Positions 53,601 to 64,000 of a DNA stretch of 64,000 nucleotides are shown here, one piece after another. The number at the start of each line of letters is the position of its first letter. Within the stretch, counting starts at the first letter, position 1. This DNA comes from Hybos culiciformis (taxonomy: Eukaryota > Arthropoda > Insecta > Diptera > Hybotidae). Made by a program: the position numbers and the translations under genes. The stretch spans positions 139,659,308 to 139,723,307 of the forward strand of contig OZ023273.1 in the NCBI GenBank assembly GCA_964007475.1. The letters run 5' to 3'. The notes under the pieces are model-generated. The model was given only the letters and a program-made list of their open reading frames with translations. It had not been told where the DNA came from and made no database searches.

Positions 53601-56600
53601 TAAATGAAAAACAAAAACCTAAAAATAATGTAATAAATTTTACTAACGAGAAAAAAGATAATCTACTACACGAAATTTAAAAACAATTAACAATTACTTT
53701 ATAACGAACAGAATAGGTTAAAAACAATATTTATGAAACGTATAATAAAACCTAATCAGGAATATTTTATCTATTCGGGAATATTTTATCTAAATATAGT
53801 CCTAAAAAATCTTCCAGTTAAAATTGTAGGGGTTTACTCTACAATATTTTTTAAAGTCCAATAATGACTTAATATGGGTGTCTTAATTGGTATAACATCA
53901 ATGATAACTGTATGGAACTACTTAGAAAATTTGAAAGAAAATGTTGAAGAGATTGTACAGGCAAACAAAGATTCCCAGAATAAAAATATATCCATCAAAA
54001 GAAAAATATATGAGAGAAAAAGTTAAATCTATGATGTCAAAATGCCCAGAAAATTAATATATATAAAGAACGCTTTAGAAAAAGGATTTGTGCCTCCAGC
54101 AGCCTTTATTTATTTAGATATAAAAATAAATTCATTCAAATTGAAACAAGTATTCTTATTCTATATTGTATTAAAAGATATAGATAGAAAAAATAATATT
54201 TCACAATAATGAAACAAATCTTATATTTAATACTTATGTTGCTCTAAAATGATTAAATGAATTAGAATGAAAGATATAGGAATGAATGATCAGACCTACA
54301 TTTAGAATTAGGGATTTTAGAGAGTTTTTTATATAAAAAACTTTGTAAAATAAGAGCTTTTTTATTTATTTTTTAAGCAAAAAATAATAATAATGACTAA
54401 TTTCACAAAAAATAATAAAACGATTATAATTTAATGTATGTACATAAATTTAAAATAATAAGTAAGAACTTAGAGTAAGTATATAATTAAAAATGAATAC
54501 TATCCTGTAAAAATAAATTAAAAATGGATTAAATTATATTTAAAAAAATTTCTTATTTTAAGAATAGAGATATTTTGAAATATTTTATATTTTATTAACC
54601 AAAGCGATATACAATACATATAATTGCCTTGATTATTAACTAATTCATGTATGATTTAAGAAAAAATATATGTATTTCGAAAAAAAAAAACATTTCATCT
54701 CTGTACAAGTGTATGTATAATATTTATTTAGAAATTTCTAGGCTACACACTTTTTCAATTTATGGGTCAGAAAGATTATTGTCCCAAAAATATTAATTTA
54801 ATATTTTTGTATTTATTGAAAAAGATAAAGATAATAAAATAGAAAAACAAAAATGAATGAAATTTAAAGCAAACTCATAGCATTAATTTTCCAAAATTTA
54901 TTTATTTTATTGTTGTACGAAAATAACCGAAATGTAAAATGGTCCATCTAAAAGAATCCTTTTGTTAAGTTCATGTAATTTAAACATAAGTGAATTTTAT
55001 AGAAAAATAAATCTCCTTTATATCATATTTTTAATTTGTAATGTTTTTTTTTTGTATATTTTTAGTGCTGGTGGATTGGTGACCGCTGTATGGTAAGTTA
55101 AGACATACCGATATTTTGGAAAATATTTTTTTAACAACTTTTTTTTATAGCCCTTGTGTGATCAAAGGGAACGGATTATGGGTAGGATGGTCAGGTATGC
55201 ATTTAAATGACGACGACAAAATACCAGAATCTAATCCAAGCGACCAAACACCAACGGCTGGTTTAAAATCAGAACAGGTATTAATTAATTTGAACACAAC
55301 ACTGTTTTTAAGTTTCAATTTTATTGCAACTTACAAAATATTTTATATATAACATCTTGTAACCAACTTCCATATTTCTGGATATTTTTGAATGTGGTGG
55401 AGAGTACCCTTTTCTTTAATATCAATATCCTCTAAAATGACAAGAACTTGCTGACCTTTTTAAAAAAATTTCCAGGTTGTGTCTGTAAATATTGATCCAA
55501 AAGTATTCGATAGTTATTACAATGGCTGTTGTAATAAAACATTTTGGCCATTATTTCACTCAATGCCGGGACGCGCTACATTTAGCGCAGATCATTGGAA
55601 AAACTATGTAGAAGTAAATCGCTTTTTCGCTACTAAAACGATTGTAGCTTTAGAACGAATATCTTCCAGAGGAGATAATGGTAGTAATCCGCCCATCGTA
55701 TGGATTCACGATTACCACTTAATGTTAGCTGCGAATTGGGTTAGAGAAGAAGCTGAATTGAAGAATTTACCGTGCCGAATGGCTTTCTTTTTGCATATAC
55801 CGTTTCCTCCATGGGACATTTTCCGTTTATTCCCATGGTCCGATATTATTTTACAAGGTATGCTAGGTTGTGACATGGTTGGATTTCATATTCAAGATTA
55901 TTGCTTAAATTTTGTCGACTGTTGCCAAAGAAATTTAGGATGCCGTGTTGATCGTAATAATCTTTTGGTTGAACAAGGCGGACGTACAGTTAAAGTTCGA
56001 CCATTGCCTATTGGCATTCCTTATGACAGATTTGTAGACTTAGCACATAATGCTAAAAAAGTTATGAAAACAAAACAAAAAACTATTTTGGGCGTAGATC
56101 GTTTGGATTATACAAAAGGATTAGTGCATCGATTGCTAGCTTTTGAAAAATTGTTGGAAAAATATCCAGAACATTTGTCCAATGTAAGTTTGTTACAAGT
56201 TTCCGTACCATCAAGGACAGATGTTAAAGAATATCGGGAACTAAAAGAAGAAATGGATCAACTTGTAGGGCGTATCAATGGCCGTTTCACAAATACGAAT
56301 TGGGCTCCAATTCGTTACATTTATGATTATGTTGCTCAGGATGAGTTGGCAGCATTATATCGTGATGCTGCGGTATGTTTGGTCACACCACTCAGGGATG
56401 GTATGAATCTAGTTGCAAAAGAATTCGTGGCATGCCAAATAAATGATTCTCCCGGTGTTTTGGTTATTAGTCCCTTTGCAGGAGCTGGTGAAATGATGCA
56501 CGAAGCATTAATCTGCAATCCATATGAAATTAATGATGCCGCTGAAATTATTCATAGAGCGTTAACTATGCCTGAAGATGAGCGTATTTTGAGGATGAAT

Positions 56601-58239
56601 CGATTAAGAAGGCGTGAACAAGAATGCGATGTTAATCATTGGATGAGATGCTTTTTAAAAGCAATGGGCACATTTGAACATGATGATGTTGGTACTACAG
56701 TAATGCAACCAGTATCAGTTGACGACTTTGATGATTATTTACTCAAGTAAGTTTATTAAAAATAAGAAGACATAAGCATGTTATTGCAATATAAAAAGAT
56801 CTTAAATAAACCTTTAGTGACTAGTCATAATTTGTGAACATTTATTTTTTTCAGATATATCGGTTTCAATCACAAATTAGCTTTACTTTTGGACTATGAT
56901 GGTACATTAGCGCCTATAGCACCACATCCAGACTTGGCAACCTTATCACCAGAAACAAAAAACATATTAAAGAAACTGTCGAACCATTCAGATGTGTACA
57001 TAGCTATTATTAGCGGACGAAATGTTGATAATGTTAAAAAAATGGTTGGAATAGAAGGTATTACTTATGCTGGAAATCATGGCTTAGAAATTTTGCATCC
57101 AGATGGAAGTAAATTTGTACATCCAATGCCAATAGAATATGAAGAAACAGTCAGTGAATTATCAAAAGATTTGCAGGAAGTTGTAAGTAAAACTTAAAAT
57201 TTTTATGATTTTGTTTTTCAATCTTCAAAAAACATAAAAAATATTGAAATGTGAAAAATACTAAGTTTAGTGATAATACAAAAGATCTTATTTTTAATAA
57301 CGCAATTTCATATATTAATAAGTTAAAAATACTTTTGATTATTTGGACATTGTAAGAGCTTTATGAACCTTGCATCACACAAAAAATATAATTTTTATGC
57401 CTACGAGATGTTTTGAATGTATTTTTTTTTATACTTTGTAGAGCACTTGAAATTTATGTCGGTGCAAAGTAAACCTATAAAAGTTTTTAAAATTCTGAAT
57501 GTTTATTATTCGCACACATTCCAACATCTTTATATGAATAATTGAATATATATACATATGAATAGTTTGAATTAGTGAAAAATAATGTCACTTATGAATT
57601 TCTAGGTATGTCACCATGGAGCTTGGGTTGAAAATAAGGGAGCAATTTTGACATTCCATTATCGTGAAACACCAAATGAACTAAGACACCAGTTAGTTGA
57701 AAAAGCGACAAGTTTAATTGTTAAGTATGGTTTTAAGCCAGTAGCAGCACATTGTGCCTTGGAAGCAAGACCACCTGTTCAATGGAACAAGGGCCGTGCT
57801 TCAATTTATATTTTAAGAACTGCTTTTGGTGTTGATTGGAGTGAAAGAATAAAAATTATTTATGTTGGCGACGATTTAACTGATGAAGATGCAATGAGGG
57901 TAAGTAGAACCCGAACTTATACATGCATGTTGAATGTTTGCATCGAATCAAGAGAAAAAAAATAATGTTTTTTTTTTATTACAGGCATTAAAGGGTATGG
58001 CAAGAACTTTCCGTGTAACATCTTCAGATATAGTAACTACAGCTGCTGATCATCGCTTACCGTCCACAGATTCAGTGTACACTATGTTAAAATGGGTTGA
58101 AAGACATTTTATGGGTAGAAAAGCAAGAGCAAATTCATTGACTTATCGTAGTCGAAAGGAAGATGGAGTTAAGACTCAAATGACTTTAGAAATTTCACAA
58201 ACATCGAATGTTAATTCAATAGATTGTAATCATTTATAG
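47601..58239 (+). CDS. Tps1: Trehalose-6-phosphate synthase, fused synthase-phosphatase
   Basis: Seven coding exons: 47601-47758, 55066-55092, 55151-55277, 55476-56746, 56855-57182, 57606-57899 and 57985-58239. They give 820 codons (819 aa), the usual insect length. The N-terminal GT20 domain joins UDP-glucose and glucose-6-phosphate; the C-terminal HAD phosphatase domain yields trehalose, the main hemolymph sugar, mainly in fat body cytosol. Visible motifs: VVVSNRLPF (30-38), SAGGLVTAV (53-61), WIHDYH (180-185), GVDRLDYTKGL (310-320) and LRDGMNLVAKEF (410-421). Phosphatase motifs are DYDGT (541-545), ISGRN, WNKGRA with Lys699, and GDDLTDED (725-732). Catalytic residues of both halves appear intact. 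All junctions are GT-AG and in phase. Odd features are the 7.3-kb first intron and the 27-nt second exon. The ATG at 47601 is the first in frame before the conserved start. AATAAA follows at 58265. The call is firm. Confidence 0.97.
50782..51021 (-). pseudogene. Trypsin-like serine protease fragment (S1 fold relic)
   Basis: A 79-residue frame inside the first intron of Tps1, opposite strand. The order SCL, then about 14 residues, a conserved-style RRVNQISYN segment, DSGKIEDISVV, IGYT and DIAIFIHNFPYNVNGQ matches the middle of S1 proteases. There, the catalytic His-Cys pair is followed by a glycine-rich strand and the DIALL catalytic Asp motif. Here Ser stands where the active His would be expected, and the Ser195 exon (GDSGGP) was not found nearby. 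It is either a decayed gene piece or one exon of a protease homolog. Family call is by pattern only. Confidence 0.35.
53874..54209 (+). pseudogene. Unidentified reading frame in Tps1 intron, one in-frame stop
   Basis: An ATG at 53874 opens a frame of 112 codons with a single TAA at 54024-54026. Before it: MGVLIGITSMITVWNYLENL and an Asn/Lys-rich helix-like stretch. After it, in the same frame: MPRKLIYIKNALEKGFVPPA and AFIYLDIKINSFKLKQVF, ending at TAA 54207. Residue composition is more protein-like than the surrounding AT-rich noise. No family is recognised. Possibilities are a decayed nested gene, a transposon remnant, or chance. Confidence 0.3.
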
Positions 58240-59713
58240 TTATAATTCTATTTTTAAAATTTTAAATAAATTAATTAAGATATTCTAAGATGAAAAATAA
58301 ATATTATTGTTTTTTTTTTTTAATTAAGTCAATTTAAGTTTAAGATAAATGTACGCTTTGCAAAAATCAAGTGATTTGGATATATAAAATAAAAATTTTC
58401 AATATTTTCAAACAATTTTGAACGTAAATAGTTGAAGCTTGAATTTAATGATGTATAATGACTCATTAAAAAATAATTGCAACCATTTATTCGGAAATAA
58501 ATCTGTATATTAGGAAACAAATTTTATTTTAAATATTTTATATTTGACAAATTTTAAATATTTTTACTTTGTAGTTCAGTGTGTAAAATAAAAAGATAAA
58601 ATTTTCAGGATTTTATTTCTTGAATATTTGTAGTATTAAGTTAAGTGTTAACTAGTTCATTTATATATAATGTATAATTACTCTTATAAAATATATAACA
58701 ATTATATACAAGAACCAACCAAACGTATATCTAAATGGAATATTTCTGTACAACTATTACACAATATGTAAAGCAAGCAAAAAAATGGAATAAAAACTAA
58801 GTGTTCCAATAATATTGTATGTAAAAATTTATTATCATTAAACGCCAAGGATGGCCAAACTTTAAACAAAACAGATTCATTCCCATTTCAAATTATACCT
58901 ATGTCATCATAAGAAAGTTTGATCTTTCAAAGTTGTCGATAAATTTCATGAAAGGAAGTTTTTAAAAATTAAAATTTAAAAAAATCACAATTTTGATTTA
59001 TTTTTATAATAATTTATTAATTAACTGCTTTAGACAATATTTTTACAAAGTATTTTATCTTATCATAATGAAAATTATTCTACCATCATATTAGAAAAAA
59101 ATTGGTTTGTTTCGTATTTTACTTTATAATTATGTATTATAAAAATTTTCATTGATTCTATTTTTCTGTGCACATCTTAGAAAGCTTATTAAAATCTTTT
59201 TAAATATTCCACTTTTATAAATTATATGAATGCAATATTTATAGGACATAATGTTATCAACAAAATATAAAAATACTTGAAAAAAAAACATATTTTAAAA
59301 TAATTAATATCGAGATTATCATTGGAATGTCAAAATAAGTAGAATAAGTTAAATTTTTTTATAGTGTTCAAATGTAAAATAATAATAAAATTTATCATTT
59401 TAATAACAGGAGTAATAAAAATTCACTTGTATGTAAACCAGTAAATGCTGTAGATGTATTTTAATTTTTATTTCAAACTTCAATAATAAATAAAAAGATA
59501 TTTTAGACAATTTTGGTTCTTATATTTTTCAACAGCCAAGGTACATTTATTTCAGTAAATGTACCATCATATAATAGTTTGGAAATATTTACATTAAGAT
59601 TCTATCACTATTAAAATGTTGTGTAGAAAAATGTATTCTCAATCAGTAATTTAACTTTTTTTTATTGTATTTTTATTTGTATTTAAAAATGCAATTGTAC
59701 ATTGAAAAAATAT
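58240..59713. other. Convergent 3' region between Tps1 and YIPF6
   Basis: Holds the 3' UTRs of both genes. Poly(A) signals AATAAA occur just after the Tps1 stop (58265-58270, and again near 58296). No further gene seen; small frames here have no motifs. Confidence 0.6.
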
Positions 59714-61422
59714 TTAAGTATGTGATATTACAAGCCATGAAATGATGAAATAAAATAGGAATATTGGATAAACGGCAAGAGCTTTTCGATTGGGTGGTTG
59801 ACTGTCACCCAAAAATATAAATGATGCTGAAAAAAATAATAATATAAAATATTAATATTATCTTTATAAATTTTAAGTAAGGACTGATTCAAGCTCAAAA
59901 TGTGGAAAAGAAAATAAATAAAAATTGTTTTGTAATGCAAGTCCGAAATATCGTAAGCCAGAAATGTCTAAAAATTTTGAATAATAAAAAATTGTATAAA
60001 TTGATTTAAATTACCAAATGTGGCCCAGCAAAATCCTATCGTTGTCGTCATCAATCTTATGAAAAACAAAAGTTTTGTTTGCTCGAGTACTAAAATAATC
60101 CAATTTATTATTAATGCTAAAGCTACAGGTGTTAAGCAATACCCAAGTACACAAACAGATTGAAAAAAAGATCTACAATGAATAAAAAGTAAAAATTAAA
60201 TGGTTTGGGATGAATAAAAACACTTTTTTATATTCACATATTGCCACCCAATAATTTGGAATTAAATGTTATAACAGCAGATCCAACCCAAACTAAAACA
60301 AATACTTGGGCAAATTCTGGACCTCCATCATATTGATCATTAGCACGATCTGCTGATCCTTGTAATATTGTGGCCATAAATGTACATAAAACTAGCGGAC
60401 CCCATAAGTCCCCTAAAAATATATACATAATTATACTTATATGTATATTTTATTAAATGGTAATTTATTTAATTTTAATAACATGTTGTTTTTTACATGT
60501 TATTTAGTTAAACTTATTAAATTTATTGTTTTCCTATCAAATAGAAGAATAAAATTGGCATAAAAACAATCAACCCAACTTGATTTAACTTATTTAGATG
60601 GTAAAGAGATGGTATAAAATTATTATCAGAATATTTTACGTTTTGATGAAATTATTGAAAATTGGAAAAATATAGACGAAGATAATTATTACAACTGTAG
60701 CAAACCTTGAAGTTAATACTTTTCATTGCAAAATATTTTATTTCAAAACAATATTCATAAATCAATTAATATCTACAACCTGCCAAAATACTTACAATCT
60801 TTAAGCAAACTTGATTTTTCTTTTGGATACAACACGTGATAAAACTTTACACCAACTGCTTTTATATCCCTTAGCTTAAATAAAAAAAAGTTCAAATATT
60901 AGAGTATAAGTTAGATAGATATTTATAATTTATTAAATTATTAAAATAGCTATAGCGTAGTTGTATCCACAAATGCATGCAGTTTTTTTTTAAAAATGTT
61001 TTAGATAGAGGAAGGTAAATCAAAGCCTCCAAAGTATAATTTACTTTAGTTCTGTTTTTGTCAGCATTGAATTTCCTACCATGCTTATTCAATTAGTGCC
61101 ATAATAGCATATTATTTTAATAAATTTCTTGAATGTGATCATACCATAGTTTCTTTTATTGGTTCATCTAATGTATAGAAATCCGGTTGACCTGGTTGTG
61201 TTGTATTTTTATTTTGTGCTGCTGGAACATTCATATCACCTTCCATACTACTGCTAATTGACGGAATGTCATCATCGAACATCTAAAAATTAATATATTG
61301 CAGAAATGATTCATTTTGTAAATTGCAAAATTAAAAAAAACAATCGTCACGAATCCAAGACCAAGACAAGACAGACAACAGGAATCAAAAAGAGATTTAC
61401 TTACTTCTAATTTTGTATCCAT
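59714..61422 (-). CDS. YIPF6: YIPF6, Yip1-family Golgi/ER membrane protein
   Basis: Six coding exons on the minus strand: 61405-61422, 61145-61282, 60796-60874, 60238-60412, 60015-60172 and 59714-59826. The total is 227 codons (226 aa), near the usual length of YIPF6 proteins (about 236). All junctions are GT-AG and keep frame. Yip1-family proteins span Golgi/ER membranes, bind Rab GTPases and act in vesicle formation and Golgi structure. Order: an acidic cytosolic N-terminus (MFDDDIPSISSSMEGD), a conserved VGVKFYHVLYPK segment, then the diagnostic DWDLWGPLVLC. Next come DGGPEFAQVFVLVWVG and NSKLLGGN, and hydrophobic helices including LGYCLTPVALALIINWIIL and AVYPIFLFYFIISWLVI. About five membrane segments are expected. 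The first coding exon encodes only six residues. The gene converges on Tps1 and diverges from METTL4, with 1.2 kb between the start codons. Confidence 0.94.
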
Positions 61423-61777
61423 TTTTTAATTTTCGTTTCAAATCAATATTCTATTTATCTAATGTCCCTTCCAAGTAAATATAAAAAAACTAATTAAACA
61501 AAATGCTTTTCAAACATTTTTTGTAATCAATTAATTTCTCGAATTTTTTTTATTATTAGTTTTATAAAATATTCAAAAAATCACCAAAAAATTTTCTTCT
61601 CTGTTCTGTAATCTGTAATTTTTATTTTGACATTTGATGACATAAACAAAAAATAAGGTTTTTTTTCGCTATTTTTCGCTTTTTATTTTGAATGCTACCG
61701 TAGTTGCAGTGTTTTGTTTACAAAATTAAAAAATGAAAGGCGAAAATCCCCAGACTTTTTTTTCCCAGTTTAATAAT
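61423..61777. promoter_or_regulatory. YIPF6 5' flank / divergent promoter side
   Basis: Upstream of the YIPF6 start codon and left of the foldback element. It contains a G+C-richer patch at about 61690-61715 (GCTACCGTAGTTGCAGTG), a possible transcription start region, but no TATA box. The assignment as a promoter is inferred from the divergent gene arrangement. Confidence 0.3.
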
Positions 61778-62350
61778 GGCGCCGTGACATTTGTCCGCGG
61801 GACATTTGTCCGCGATGAAATTTGTATGGAAAACTTCGCGGACAAATGTCATTTTGCAAAATGTCATTTTGCAAAATGTCATTTGTCCGCGATTGTAAAA
61901 TGACATTTGTCCGCCGCGGACAAATGTCCCAAAATTAGCGGACAAATGACATTTTGCAAAATGACATTTGTCCGCGATTGAATTTTCTAACTTTAGCGGA
62001 CAAATGTCATTTTGCAAAATGTCATTTGTCCGCGATTGATTTTTCGAATTTTTAGCGGACAAATGTCATTTTGCAAAATGTCATTTGTCCGCGATTGAAA
62101 TTTTTAATTTTTAGCGGACAAATGTCATTTTGCAAAATGTCATTTGTCCGCGATTGATTTTTCAGATTTTTAGCGGACAAATGTCATTTTGCAAAATGTC
62201 ATTTGTCCGCGATTAATTTTTATCGCGGACAAATGACATTTTGGAAAATGTCATTTGTCCGCGGCGGACAAAAGACATTTTGAATCGCGGACAAATGTCA
62301 TTTTTATGTCCGCGATACAAAAACAAATCGCGGACAAATGTCCAACCCCC
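61778..62350. mobile_element. 573-bp foldback element made of tandem palindromes
   Basis: The direct repeat TTAATAAT lies exactly on both sides (61770-61777 and 62351-62358), as an 8-bp target duplication would. Both ends point inward with GACATTTGTCCGCG and its complement; the left tip is GGCGCCGT and the right tip CCAACCCCC, so the terminal repeat is imperfect at the tips. The hexamer GCGGAC or its complement occurs about 22 times. The core is about five units of 59 bp (starts near 61938, 61996, 62055, 62114 and 62173). Each unit is a near-perfect palindrome GCGGACAAATG(T/A)CATTTTG plus its complement, joined by an AT spacer. No protein frame is meaningful. It is G+C-rich and CpG-rich against the background. 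The structure resembles foldback transposons; superfamily unknown. Confidence 0.75.
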
Positions 62351-62358
62351 TTAATAAT

Positions 62359-62651
62359 TTATTGTTTTTTTTTTATTTTATACAATATTTTATTTTATAC
62401 AATATATATTAATAATTTTAATCAAAAATAAATAAATGTCGGTCAGGCTGTGGGGAATGTCCTAGTGCAGTTCAAAAGACCTAAAGAAATACATTTGAAT
62501 ATCTTTATTACTGACGGCTCGCTCTGATCAAAATTGCGACTCATTGTAACACCTTAGAAATTTGTATTTACCTTTCTATAAATTTTTGTTTACTTTTTTG
62601 TTTTTGTAAATTATATTTAGATTTTTTATTTATTTTGAATTGAAAAAAAAA
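62359..62651 (+). promoter_or_regulatory. METTL4 5' flank
   Basis: The 293 bases between the foldback element and the METTL4 start codon should hold its promoter and leader. A less AT-rich stretch at about 62440-62545 (GTCGGTCAGGCTGTGGGG, ACGGCTCGCTCTGATC) may be the start region. No TATA box is seen. Confidence 0.3.
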
Positions 62652-63922
62652 ATGAGTGAAGAAAAATTCATATATTTAAATCATAATGAATTAATTAAAA
62701 ATATTTATAAAAAGGGTATAAGAACCGAAGAAATACATATTTTTTCTTTTAGAAATGAAATCTTTCATTTCAATAGAAAAATTGTAAAGCCGGCAAATGA
62801 AACAGAAATTGGAAAATCTAGAAAATATAAGAAAAATAAAAACAAAAAGCGTAAAGAGAATGCAACAAGTACAGAAATCATAAAGCAACATCAGACAGAA
62901 ATCGAATATTTGAAAAATATATTCAAAAAATTTTCCGAAATCTCTAAAAGTTCAGTCTCCTTGGAAGATACTGCGTTAAATTATTCATCAGGATTGAATC
63001 AGTACGATGGTGAGACTGATTCCTGTGAAAGTAAGACACTTAATAGCGAATATCATAATTTCAATAATAATTATTTCTCCTCTATTTCTAATCAGACCAT
63101 AACTACCAGAAATCCAAAAATTGTGAAGAAATTTTCAGTTTAGACGAAATATTGAAGGAAACACAAACATTTTCAAAATTCAGGGGTGAAAACATTACAA
63201 ACTCATTCCAAACTGTATGTATGAATGAGAAAAATTATCTTATTCCACCAAATTGTAAATTTTATAATCATGATGTGAAAGAATTGAATGATCTGAAGGA
63301 TTTAGAAGGAAAATATGATTTCATTGTATTGGATCCGCCGTGGCGTAATAAATTTATTCGACGATTGAAAAAATCTCAATATAAAAATAGTTCGGCTTAT
63401 GAAATGATGTCAACTGATGAAATCAAAAGATTACCAATTGAATGCTTAATTCATGACAAAACATTTGTAGCGATTTGGTGCACTAATTCAAGGCAACAAC
63501 AAGATGCTGTTTTAAATGAATTTTTTCCATTTTGGAAACTTAAATTAGTTGCAAAAATGTTTTGGATCAAAATTACTGTTGATGGAGAACCAATTTGTGA
63601 GTTTAATGACGAATTTGGCAAGAAACAACCTTATGAAACTTTATTTATTGCTTGCCCATTCGAATACAATTTCTCAGGTGCAAACGAAATTGATGGAAAG
63701 TGTATTATAAGCATTCCTAGCTTAATACATTCCCATAAACCACCAATTGTGCATATTTTTCAAGAATTTTTTAATAAACAATATTCAGATCTGAAATGTT
63801 TGGAAATTTTTGCTAGATATTTGCAACCTAATTTTACATCAATTGGATTAGAAGTTTTCAAATTAATGGATCAAAGATTATACCAAAGCAATCTGACAAA
63901 GTTAGGCAAAGTAAATAGTTGA
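62652..63922 (+). CDS. METTL4: METTL4, MT-A70 family adenine methyltransferase
   Basis: Two coding exons, 62652-63030 and 63096-63922, joined across a 65-nt intron (GTAAGA donor; TTTCTCCTCTATTTCTAATCAG end). They give 402 codons (401 aa). MT-A70 enzymes move a methyl group from S-adenosylmethionine to the N6 of adenine; METTL4 orthologs act on the 2'-O-methyladenosine of U2 snRNA, while a DNA role is disputed. The N-terminal part has a Lys/Arg-rich patch (RKYKKNKNKKRKEN) that could be nuclear targeting, then a Ser/Asn-rich linker. Catalytic motif DPPW is at residues 206-209 (DFIVLDPPWRNKF). FVAIWCTNS, LKLVAKMFWIKI, KKQPYETLFIACP and HSHKPPIVHIFQEFF follow in the family order. The start 62652 is the first ATG. 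Without splicing the first frame ends at 63143. Assignment to METTL4 rather than METTL3/14 is by the C-terminal motif set; confident. Confidence 0.92.
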
Positions 63923-64000
63923 TGATGATTATAAGATTTAAACAACAGCAAACATTTAGAATTTGATTTGAATTTAATTTTATTCTAATATCCATTCAAT
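63923..64000 (+). other. METTL4 3' flank
   Basis: The short stretch after the METTL4 stop codon to the window end. No AATAAA signal is seen before the sequence stops. Confidence 0.5.

Larger units (their letters stand above)
47759..55065 (+). other. First intron of Tps1, 7.3 kb
   Basis: Bounded by GTAAAG at 47759 and TATATTTTTAG at 55065. It is mainly AT-rich. It contains a trypsin-like fragment on the minus strand (50782-51021), two adjacent tandem duplications (27-bp unit at about 51571-51618, and 30-bp unit TTAAAGTCTTCGATAAAAAA... at 51631-51690), and an unidentified plus-strand frame at 53874-54209. Long first introns of metabolic genes often carry enhancers, but no specific site was recognised. 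Confidence 0.85.

Noticed and set aside
61718..62062. Minus-strand protein across the foldback element
   Set aside because: Its repeated CHFAKCHLSA-type segments are just the DNA repeat read in one frame.
61938..62260. CRISPR-like array
   Set aside because: Regular spacing and palindromic repeats resemble one, but the 'spacers' are near-identical AT linkers, the genome is clearly eukaryotic with introns, and no cas gene is present.
1..64000. tRNA, rRNA or other structured RNA genes
   Set aside because: I looked for the tRNA B-box pattern and for conserved rRNA or snRNA blocks and saw none; a covariance-model scan would be decisive.

Overview
The window looks like a gene-poor, very AT-rich piece (roughly 80% A+T by eye) of an insect nuclear genome. 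Genes have short exons, GT-AG introns and poly-T acceptors. Two genes are protostome ionotropic receptors (IRs). The trehalose-6-phosphate synthase is the fused synthase-phosphatase form used by insects. A fly or near relative is likely, but nothing here fixes the order.

Layout. 1-7.8 kb has no gene; it holds a long hairpin repeat, one copy of a 259-bp TIR element and a 200-base assembly gap. 7.8-16.5 kb is a tandem pair of intronless divergent IR genes, separated by a probable hAT relic, a TIR element with 7-bp target duplication and a dead jockey/CR1-type LINE. Both IR copies carry the same in-frame TAA in the middle of the gene. 17.9-18.7 kb holds a TATA/Inr promoter and a signal-peptide exon of an unidentified secreted product; its mature end begins Arg-Tyr and is cut by a splice donor. 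20.3-20.9 kb is a hAT deletion derivative with an exact 8-bp target duplication. 21-33.8 kb is mostly empty, with two further MITE families and a 169-bp tandem duplication. 33.9-34.9 kb is a four-exon atypical dual-specificity phosphatase. 35-47.6 kb has no convincing gene.

47.6-58.2 kb is trehalose-6-phosphate synthase (Tps1): seven coding exons, a 7.3-kb first intron and a 27-nt microexon. It makes trehalose, the main insect blood sugar. Its first intron holds a trypsin-like fragment on the other strand and an unidentified reading frame. Converging on it is YIPF6 (minus strand, six exons), a Golgi/ER membrane protein. Upstream of YIPF6, and divergent from it, is METTL4 (plus strand, two exons), an MT-A70 adenine methyltransferase. 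The intergenic space between YIPF6 and METTL4 is largely filled by a 573-bp foldback element. It is built of tandem 59-bp palindromes and flanked by an 8-bp direct repeat.

Most notable: (1) the shared stop codon in two IR paralogs whose downstream halves still look selected, suggesting translational readthrough; (2) the palindromic array in the shared YIPF6/METTL4 promoter space; (3) the secreted-peptide exon that could be the start of a proctolin-like precursor. All gene models are read by eye from splice signals and protein motifs; no search was run.
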